Assembly (NCBI GenBank): GCA_951828515.1
Contig: OX639992.1
Coordinates: 248,001 to 312,000, forward strand
Source of the DNA: an uncultured Poribacteria bacterium
GTDB lineage: Bacteria > Poribacteria > WGA-4E > WGA-3G
DNA length: 64,000 nucleotides
Direction of reading: 5' to 3'
Part shown: positions 58,276 through 64,000 of the stretch, piece after piece
Position numbering within the stretch: position 1 is the first letter of the stretch
How the letters are laid out: every line of letters starts with the position of its first letter
Notes under the pieces: model-generated
What the model was told of the DNA's origin: nothing
The model's database searches: none
What the model saw: only the letters and a program-made list of their open reading frames with translations
Program-made: the position numbers and the translations under genes

Positions 58276-59324
58276 AGATCCACGTGGTCCCGATGGCGTT
58301 GTAGAATTTCTGTTGGTGATGCGGTACCGGTGGTCCCGATCTTGGTAACGGTAATTGAAGCCACCAAATTGCCGACATAAGCCGCTTCAACAGTTGCCTC
58401 CGCTTGTGAAGCGTGTAGGCTACAGAGCGTTGCGACAAGCCCCGCCGAAACACTGTCACCCGCTCCAACAGGATCGATCTCATCATTGATCGAAACACCG
58501 GGGATATGTGTAAACTCACCGGTATCGTAGACGAGAATCCCATTTTCACCGAGGGTGGTGTATACCGTCCGTTGGGTTTGTCCTGCGAGTGCCACAGCGC
58601 ACTGTCTCGCCTCTTCGATGCTAACGTGCTGTCCATCCCACTCTGGCTGAACAGCACGTTTCGCCTCAAACCGGTTCGGTTTAATGACAACGTTTCGATA
58701 CTTACCAATCCGCGTGCGAGCATCAGCGAAAAAGATTTTGTCAGGAAACGCCGCTCCCAACTCGCATAGTTCGTCTCTCACCCGGTTGGTGACAACGCCT
58801 AAGTTCTCAATAGGCATCTGATCACCGACAATGATACCGTCAACAAGCGGCATACAATTTCGAAGGGCATCAATAACATCAGTTTCAATTGCCTCATCCA
58901 TCGCTGACTGGTTCTCAATATCGAACCGCGGTCCCTCGGTCTCCACGCCCTCATATCCACGATGCATCGGTTTAAGATACGTAGGGGTTACCCACTCGGG
59001 CACCTGTATCATAAAATCCGTCAGGCACCCGTTCGTCTGCAGACAATCCAGCAACGTTCCACCAAATCCGTCTTCACCGATAACCCCTAACGTGTAGACC
59101 GTACCTACGCCTAACGCCTTCAGGTTATTTGTGACAGTTCCAGCGGCACCCGGGCTATAGTGCTGCGCAACGACGGGATTGGTATGCCACGGTGTTTCCA
59201 ACGATAGTGTCGAACGGGTTTTGTCTATGTACCAGTAGGCATCAAGGTAAAAATCGCCAACAACGAGGATACGTTGATTTTGAAATTGATTGAGAATTGT
59301 CTTCAGGCGCGCTTCGCTAATCAA
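58272..59324 (-). CDS. PfkB-family carbohydrate kinase, RfaE/HldE-like
   Basis: A 350-residue sugar kinase: ILVVGDFYLDAYWYID, PGAAGTVTNNLKALGVGTVYTLGVIGEDGFG (substrate region), and the ATP/anion-hole motif DPVGAGDSVSAGL with the catalytic Asp. The opening resembles the kinase half of heptose-7-phosphate kinases, but no nucleotidyltransferase half is fused. A TTG at 59324 is chosen as start because GGAGG is 6 bases upstream; an ATG 15 codons earlier (59369) has no ribosome site. It is the first gene of an operon with the nitroreductase. Confidence 0.85.
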   Translation of the reverse strand: MISEARLKTILNQFQNQRILVVGDFYLDAYWYIDKTRSTLSLETPWHTNPVVAQHYSPGAAGTVTNNLKALGVGTVYTLGVIGEDGFGGTLLDCLQTNGCLTDFMIQVPEWVTPTYLKPMHRGYEGVETEGPRFDIENQSAMDEAIETDVIDALRNCMPLVDGIIVGDQMPIENLGVVTNRVRDELCELGAAFPDKIFFADARTRIGKYRNVVIKPNRFEAKRAVQPEWDGQHVSIEEARQCAVALAGQTQRTVYTTLGENGILVYDTGEFTHIPGVSINDEIDPVGAGDSVSAGLVATLCSLHASQAEATVEAAYVGNLVASITVTKIGTTGTASPTEILQRHRDHVDL

Positions 59325-59611
59325 GGTGTTCCTCCAGTGCTTCACATACACTGCAATGTGGATAACCATTATAGCACATCCGTATTTTTTGCGGAAACAC
59401 CAAATCCTCTCACCTCAGGGTCATTCAGTAAACCCTCTAATTTTTTCTTGACTATTTTCTTACGCTTGTTATACTTTTGAAGAGTGAACAATGATACGAC
59501 AGCAGTATTAGGATAGATTATCGAACCATCATTATTTAACCGAAAACCCTCAAACAGAATATTAGACTATCCTGCACTGGGTGCGTTGGTCTAAAAACAT
59601 AGGAGCAGTTT

Positions 59612-60760
59612 ATGAATCCGAAAATTTTTAGGTTAACACTATGCGCATTACTCGTACTCTCAGTCACTTACCTTTCTGACGGAGCGAGAACAGAAGATGC
59701 CGGAATAACTGAAGAACCAATGCCCACACTCAAAGTGGGTTTGATTCATCCGTTGCTAAATTACGCCACTTTTGGCGACGGTGCCAAACTCGCCTTAGCC
59801 GAAATCAACAAGGCAGGCGGTGTTCTTGGGAGACAGGTAGAACTTGTCTACAAAGTGGAAACAGGAACCATTGCTGATTCTGCAACAGAATTAGCTGAAA
59901 TGGAAAACGTTGTCGCTATATTAGGTCCGATGTTTTCAAGTAGTGCTGTTAAAGTTGGACCGATCATCAATATCCCTGTCATTGTGGGTGCAACAGGTGC
60001 TGACGTGACGAATACTGGGAATGATCCGAGAGATTTTCTTTTTCTCGTGGCGAATTCAAATGCCTTGCAAGCAAAAGTCATGGCAGGTTTTGTGGTGAAC
60101 GACCTCGGCAAGAAAACTGCAGCGATGATTTGGCAGAACGGGGATGTCTACTCTAAAGGTTTCGTTAACGCATTTGATGCGAATTTCAAGGAACTTGGCG
60201 GTCGCATTGTTGCCAATCAAATCTATGAACAAGGCGATACAATGTTTGATGGACAACTTGGGATCATCAAAGATGTCAACCCTGATGTCCTGCTTCTCGC
60301 AAGTTTTCCGCCAGAGAACCCGATCATAGTGAAACAGGCACGGGAGATGGGCATTAAGTCCATCTTTATCGGCAGCGATGGTTGGGATGATTCGCTGATG
60401 TTAGACATTTTAGAGGATAACACCCCTCTCGAAAATTCCTACTATTGTAGTATCTCAGATGAACTTGCTGCAGATTTTACGGACGCTTATGAAACAATGT
60501 TTAAAAATCAGGCTATTGGTATCGCGCCATTAGGTTACGATGCCATGCAGTTATTGGCAATAGCGATTAAAAACGTGCAATCAACAGACCCTGTTATGAT
60601 TCGGGATGCAGTTGCTGCTATCACTGACTACCAAGGGGCGACAACTATTTCCGGATTTGATGGGAACCGTCATCCTATCAAACCTGCTGCCGGTATCCGC
60701 GTGTTGAAAATTGTTGATGGTCAACCGCAGCAACACGCTGTTGTGAAAGTATACGAGTAA
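59612..60760 (+). CDS. Branched-chain amino acid-type ABC substrate-binding protein
   Basis: A 382-residue exported protein with a signal peptide (LTLCALLVLSVTYLSDGA) and a LivK-like type I binding fold: TLKVGLIHPLLNYATFGDGAKLALAEINKAGGVLGRQVELVY, NVVAILGPMFSSSAVKVGPII, KTAAMIWQNGDVYSKGF and PIIVKQAREMGIKSIFIGSDGWD. Such proteins deliver amino acids, amides or other small molecules to an ABC importer. No membrane or ATPase genes are adjacent, so it is an orphan here. AGGAG lies upstream of the ATG. Confidence 0.87.
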   Translation: MNPKIFRLTLCALLVLSVTYLSDGARTEDAGITEEPMPTLKVGLIHPLLNYATFGDGAKLALAEINKAGGVLGRQVELVYKVETGTIADSATELAEMENVVAILGPMFSSSAVKVGPIINIPVIVGATGADVTNTGNDPRDFLFLVANSNALQAKVMAGFVVNDLGKKTAAMIWQNGDVYSKGFVNAFDANFKELGGRIVANQIYEQGDTMFDGQLGIIKDVNPDVLLLASFPPENPIIVKQAREMGIKSIFIGSDGWDDSLMLDILEDNTPLENSYYCSISDELAADFTDAYETMFKNQAIGIAPLGYDAMQLLAIAIKNVQSTDPVMIRDAVAAITDYQGATTISGFDGNRHPIKPAAGIRVLKIVDGQPQQHAVVKVYE

Positions 60761-61050
60761 ATCTAATAGGACTTATGGAAATCCCCGTACTCCCTGGCGA
60801 GGTTTCATGAGGATTAAGAATTTAATTCGGTTCGGGCTATAACTCACTGAAGGGTCTATTTATAGGCTTCAGCAAGCATAAGTAACTCTGCCTCAGACCC
60901 AATTTGCAATATCGCCTCAGATGTAGTAAAATATAAAGAGCCTACTTTTCTAAAGCAAGCTTAACCCCTTCCGAGTATCCCTTTCCAGTAACGAGCGGAA
61001 CCCTTGGATGGGACCCCGGCGTTGCAAACCATAACATTTGGAGAAAATCT

Positions 61051-62103
61051 ATGTATAAAATTGGCCTCATCCCTGGCGATGGAATCGGCCCCGAAGTGAC
61101 GCGTGAAGCAATGAAAGTCTTCGGGGCTGCAGCCGAACAAGCAGGAATTCAATACGAGACAGTCGAATATGATGTCGGCGGTGACCGGTATCTGGCAACC
61201 GGTGAAGTGTTACCGGATTCAGTTTTAGAGGAGCTGCGAGGATTAGATGCTATCTACCTCGGCGCAATCGGGCACCCCGATGTCAAACCCGGTATTTTAG
61301 AGAAAGGTATCCTGCTGAAAGTCCGGTTTGAACTCGATCTCTATATTAACCTCCGCCCTGTCAAACTCTACCCCGGTGTCCCAACCCCTCTGAAAGACAA
61401 GGGACCTGAAGAAATCGATTTCATCATCGTTCGCGAGAATACCGAAGGCTTATACGCTGGCATCGGTGGTTTTCTGAAACGCGGCACCCGTGATGAAGTT
61501 GCGATTCAGGAAATGATTAATACTTATAAAGGCGTAGAACGCTGCATCCGCTATGCGTTTGAGCTCACCAAAAAGCGTAATAAGGAAAATACGCTGACGC
61601 TCTGCGACAAAGCAAACGTCCTCACCTATGCACACGATCTGTGGCGCCGCGTCTTTGACGAGGTAGGCGAAGATTATCCCGATATCAAGAAGGAATATGC
61701 CATTGTTGATGCGACAACAATGTGGATGGTAAAAAACCCGGAGTGGTTCGATGTCATTGTGACCTGTAACATGTTTGGAGACATTATTACTGATCTCGGT
61801 GCGATGATTCAGGGAGGTATGGGGGTCGCGGCTTCTGGTAACCTGAACCCAGAAAGCGTCGCTATGTTTGAACCGATTCACGGCTCCGCGCCGCGTTATA
61901 CCGGCAAAAATCAGATTAATCCCATCGCGGCGATAGGCGCGGCTGGCATGATGCTTGACCATCTTGGGCATGCAGAAGCGGCGACAAAAGTAGAGACATC
62001 TATCAGTGACCTGCTTGCAAGCGGAAAAATTAAAGACCTGGGTGCCGGACGCATGGGCTACACGACTGAGGAAGTTGGCGATCTTGTTGCGGAAGGGTTG
62101 TAA
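61051..62103 (+). CDS. leuB: 3-isopropylmalate / tartrate-type dehydrogenase
   Basis: A 350-residue beta-decarboxylating dehydrogenase: [19 protein letters not shown] at the start, [14 protein letters not shown], the signature [30 protein letters not shown] (catalytic Lys region), [36 protein letters not shown] (metal Asp residues) and [20 protein letters not shown] (NAD-binding G-S-A-P). 3-Isopropylmalate dehydrogenase (leucine synthesis) is most likely; tartrate/malate dehydrogenases are close relatives and cannot be excluded, so the symbol is tentative. GGAG is 7 bases before the ATG. The 290 bases upstream hold no recognised leader peptide or attenuator. Confidence 0.85.
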   Translation: MYKIGLIPGDGIGPEVTREAMKVFGAAAEQAGIQYETVEYDVGGDRYLATGEVLPDSVLEELRGLDAIYLGAIGHPDVKPGILEKGILLKVRFELDLYINLRPVKLYPGVPTPLKDKGPEEIDFIIVRENTEGLYAGIGGFLKRGTRDEVAIQEMINTYKGVERCIRYAFELTKKRNKENTLTLCDKANVLTYAHDLWRRVFDEVGEDYPDIKKEYAIVDATTMWMVKNPEWFDVIVTCNMFGDIITDLGAMIQGGMGVAASGNLNPESVAMFEPIHGSAPRYTGKNQINPIAAIGAAGMMLDHLGHAEAATKVETSISDLLASGKIKDLGAGRMGYTTEEVGDLVAEGL

Positions 62104-62114
62104 TCATTCACAGC

Positions 62115-62249
62115 GGGCAGGCACAAGACCTGCCCCTACATGCGTTTTCTCATATTCGGTAATATCCGGGCAGGCACAAGACCTGCCCCTACATGCGTTT
62201 TCTCATATTCGGCGGGCAGGTACGAGACCTGCCCCTACATGCGTTTCTT
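62115..62249. repeat. Three direct copies of a GGGCAGG hairpin repeat
   Basis: Units start at 62115, 62168 and 62214. Each has a 7-bp perfect stem GGGCAGG/CCTGCCC with a 7-base loop, followed by CCTACATGCGTTT. Spacing is 53 then 46 bases. It lies after the leuB stop and may end that transcript or be a REP-like element. Confidence 0.8.
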
Positions 62250-62271
62250 CATTTTTGGATACCACTCATGT

Positions 62272-63030
62272 TCAGAGCAAACGTGCTGTAAAATTAATCC
62301 GATCTGAATAGCGGTTCCAACGATTGAAGGTGTACATGTCGTAAGCACTCAATGGTTTGTAGCCGGAACTCTTGAGCAAGTCATTAACAGTGCTAACTTC
62401 AAAGATTCGTTGCTGGTGAACCTCCTCATAACGACGAAACAGATCGCCTTCTCGGATGAAGAAGGTTAGGACGGTTCGACACATCTTGGAATGATGGAGG
62501 TAGTTGTTTTTCCAGATGTAGGTATAATCATCATGATTTGACGCGAACGTTTTGTTGTGGAAATGCTCAACGATATTCCGTTCCGTTGTCACGTCAAAGA
62601 TAAATAAGCCGTCCGGTTCGAGATGCTCAGCGACACGCTGAAAGACGTTGCTTAATTCGGTTTCATCGTAAGCATAATTAATGCTATCGTAGGTGCAGAG
62701 GACGGCATCAAACCGTTGGTTGAGTTGGAATTCGCGCATGTCGCCGTCATGGAGTTCAATGTCTATATCGTGTGCCTCGGCTTTTTCCTTCGCAATGTCC
62801 AGCATGCCAACTGCCCGGTCTACCCCAGTCATCTCATAGCCTTTTAATGCGAGTTCTATCGTCAAAGCACAGGTGCCACATGCCAAATCCAGAACCGTGT
62901 GTGGCTTGCAATCATATTTGTCGAAAAGCGATTCAATGTAATGGGTCCAACGCGTGTAGTTGACGTTTGTCATCATCCTGTCGTAGGCGTAGGCGAATTT
63001 CTCATAAGGGGGAGTTAGTTGTGTCCGCAT
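62272..63030 (-). CDS. SAM-dependent class I methyltransferase
   Basis: A 252-residue protein with SAM motif I TVLDLACGTCALTIELA, the acidic residue of motif II region in GVDRAVGMLDIA, ELHDGDMREFQ, and DAVLCTYDSINYAYDETELSNVF with LFIFDVTTERN after it. It belongs to the Methyltransf_25/31-like group; the substrate is unknown. It is followed on the plus side by hairpin repeats and sits 34 bases after the small membrane protein gene on the same strand, so it may be co-transcribed with it. Confidence 0.86.
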   Translation of the reverse strand: MRTQLTPPYEKFAYAYDRMMTNVNYTRWTHYIESLFDKYDCKPHTVLDLACGTCALTIELALKGYEMTGVDRAVGMLDIAKEKAEAHDIDIELHDGDMREFQLNQRFDAVLCTYDSINYAYDETELSNVFQRVAEHLEPDGLFIFDVTTERNIVEHFHNKTFASNHDDYTYIWKNNYLHHSKMCRTVLTFFIREGDLFRRYEEVHQQRIFEVSTVNDLLKSSGYKPLSAYDMYTFNRWNRYSDRINFTARLL

Positions 63031-63064
63031 CGTTTAAGTGCCGCTTGCAAGTTAGTAGTGCAAG

Positions 63065-63454
63065 TTACTCGGTTCCTCCTTTAACTCCGACAGAAGCGTC
63101 CATCATCCTCAGGAGCGTGTTAATCTCATCGGCGTCCCAAGATTCATCAGCGTTTGCTTCTATCGCATATCTACCAACGGCTCTGATTTTACGGAGACTG
63201 ATTCTTCCGGTAAGGAAACTGAATGGCAACTGCATCCCGGCTGATTTGACCCGATCAAAGGTCGCCTCAATGTCATAGCGGTCGACTCCCTCAGGGGCTT
63301 GTCGAATTAACGCGTCTTTCACCATATCCGCGCCGAAACTAAATAATTCTTTGATGATGAACCATTGCAAAACGGCGAGGCATATCGTGAGGATTAAGAG
63401 AACCGTCAAGACCTTAACGATGTGCCGCTTCCTCGTTCCGCTCTCAGCTGCCAT
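63065..63454 (-). CDS. Small membrane-anchored protein, unknown
   Basis: A 129-residue protein with one membrane segment (VLTVLLILTICLAVLQWFII) after a basic N-terminus, and a soluble part of ~90 residues (VDRYDIEATFDRVKSAGMQLPFSFLTGRISLRKIRAVGRYAIEANADESW...EINTLLRMM). No family was recognised. The start at 63454 is chosen because GAGGAGG is 7 bases upstream; the frame extends a further 16 codons into the repeat region, which is less likely to be translated. Confidence 0.65.
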   Translation of the reverse strand: MAAESGTRKRHIVKVLTVLLILTICLAVLQWFIIKELFSFGADMVKDALIRQAPEGVDRYDIEATFDRVKSAGMQLPFSFLTGRISLRKIRAVGRYAIEANADESWDADEINTLLRMMDASVGVKGGTE

Positions 63455-63476
63455 GTTTGATCCTCCTCTGGGCTTT

Positions 63477-63735
63477 TTTATTATACCTTGCGGAGAAAGC
63501 ACGTCCGTTATGTCTATCGCGTGCGCCCCTCATATCCGCCTGCGCCGTTGTTGCAGGCTTTCTAATTATACCTTGCGGAGAAAGCACGTCCGTTATGTCT
63601 ATCGCGTGCGCCCCTCGTATCCGCCTGCGCCGTTGTTGCAGGCTTTCTAATTATACCTTGCGGAGAAAGCACGTCCGTTATGTCTATCGCGTGCGCCCCT
63701 CGTATCCGCCTGCGCCGTTGTTGCAGGCTACTGTT
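63477..63735. repeat. Three 85-bp tandem repeats
   Basis: Units beginning TTATACCTTGCGGAG start at 63481, 63566 and 63651, almost identical (one C/T-type difference in ATATCC/GTATCC). Each holds GCACG and CGTGC in inverted order and ends CTGCGCCGTTGTTGCAGGC, itself an imperfect hairpin. The region 63455-63844 contains no other supported feature. Confidence 0.85.
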
Positions 63736-63844
63736 TGGCTTTTTATTTAACACTTAATCTTAATACTTAAGGCGGATCTTGTCAACAGATTTTCTGGAGT
63801 ATCAAGGTAGTTAGAACCTTACTCACGAAACAAACAGGAAAAAA

Positions 63845-64000
63845 ATGAAAATAGGAATTGTAGGCAGACCACAGGTCGGAAAAACAACGGTATTTAATAC
63901 CTTAGCCCAATCCAATGCAGAAGTTGGGGGTTACACCAGTCGCGGGCAAATAAACCTGAGTACTGCCAACATCCCAGACGAACGCCTGGAACAGATCGCA
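63845..64000 (+). CDS. YchF/OBG-like P-loop GTPase or ATPase, N-terminal part
   Basis: The first 52 residues of a gene that runs off the window. MKIGIVGRPQVGKTTVFNTL gives an OBG-type P-loop (G-x-x-x-x-G-K-T), and NIPDERLEQIA matches the P-D-x-R-L-x-x-L region of YchF. Such proteins are ribosome-associated nucleotide hydrolases. The usual switch sequence differs (VGGYTSRGQINLSTA), so it may be a divergent relative. AGGA precedes the ATG. Confidence 0.7.
   Translation, partial: MKIGIVGRPQVGKTTVFNTLAQSNAEVGGYTSRGQINLSTANIPDERLEQIA

Noticed and set aside
61051-61100. A leucine leader or T-box upstream of the leuB-type gene
   Set aside because: No run of Leu codons, T-box motif or terminator/antiterminator pair was visible in 60761-61050.
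63477-63735. Regularly spaced repeats that could suggest a CRISPR array
   Set aside because: The 85-bp units are contiguous and nearly identical along their full length; there are no unique spacers and no cas genes nearby.

Overview
The window looks like bacterial chromosome (GC near the mid-40s to 50 percent by eye) from a Gram-negative-type organism with an outer membrane: it has a TonB-dependent receptor, lipoproteins, and a large probable outer-membrane barrel. Two secreted proteins end in a tail starting N-[YF]-P-N-P-F-N-P-E-T-W-I-P. Others carry LamG, VCBS/FG-GAP, WD40, PD40 and Ycf48 domains, and there are PhyH and Gfo/Idh/MocA enzymes. This mix resembles Candidatus Poribacteria and related marine, sponge-associated lineages. 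That assignment is inferred from protein style; no rRNA or tRNA gene was seen.

Layout. 1-7.1 kb (+): end of a phenylacetate-CoA-ligase-like enzyme, a PIN-domain toxin candidate with a small partner, an orphan BrnA-like antitoxin, a flavin halogenase-like oxidoreductase, a TAXI binding lipoprotein, an ABC exporter and a GNAT enzyme. 7.1-14.1 kb (-): a small envelope protein, two paralogous VCBS-repeat proteins, a TetR regulator and an LRR protein. The two VCBS genes and tetR share a 32-bp operator-like element. 14.7-22.6 kb: LamG protein, PhyH dioxygenase, nucleoside phosphorylase, a HigBA-like toxin-antitoxin pair, two ABC-2 permeases with no ATPase gene, and an ECF sigma factor with a long C-terminal extension. 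22.7-23.9 kb: a MITE-like repeat with an intact IS982-family element inserted at its end. 24-33 kb: phosphodiesterase, an ABC exporter with PH-like and zinc-ribbon N-terminal parts, a ribbon-helix-helix protein, an esterase, a CBM9-like secreted protein, an O-methyltransferase and a Gfo/Idh/MocA oxidoreductase.

33-45 kb (-) is an envelope block: a 1117-aa probable outer-membrane protein, a WD40 protein, a LamG protein with a small lipoprotein, a PD40 propeller and a 939-aa Ycf48-like lipoprotein. 45-47.2 kb is a mobile spot: a MITE, an IS605-type TnpB gene with a strong promoter and a highly structured leader, a probable omega RNA at its 3' end, and a 5'-truncated nucleoside hydrolase right after it. 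47.3-55.3 kb: fatty acid desaturase, a DUF1593 nucleoside-hydrolase-like protein in tandem with a DUF5060/DUF4038 glycoside hydrolase, and the TonB-dependent receptor. 55.9-64 kb: an unknown acidic/basic protein with a 39-aa basic partner, nitroreductase and PfkB kinase, a branched-chain-type binding protein, a LeuB-type dehydrogenase, a methyltransferase, a small membrane protein and the start of a YchF-like GTPase.

The intergenic DNA is rich in hairpins. One family has a constant core (GGTT-n-GGAAACC) and arms that change in a compensating way, and it occurs both alone and inside different MITEs. The strongest candidates for undescribed biology are the TetR operator regulon, the pseudoknotted leader upstream of tnpB, the covarying hairpin family, and a recurrent C-terminal G-K-L-x-T-x-W-G tail on unrelated secreted proteins.
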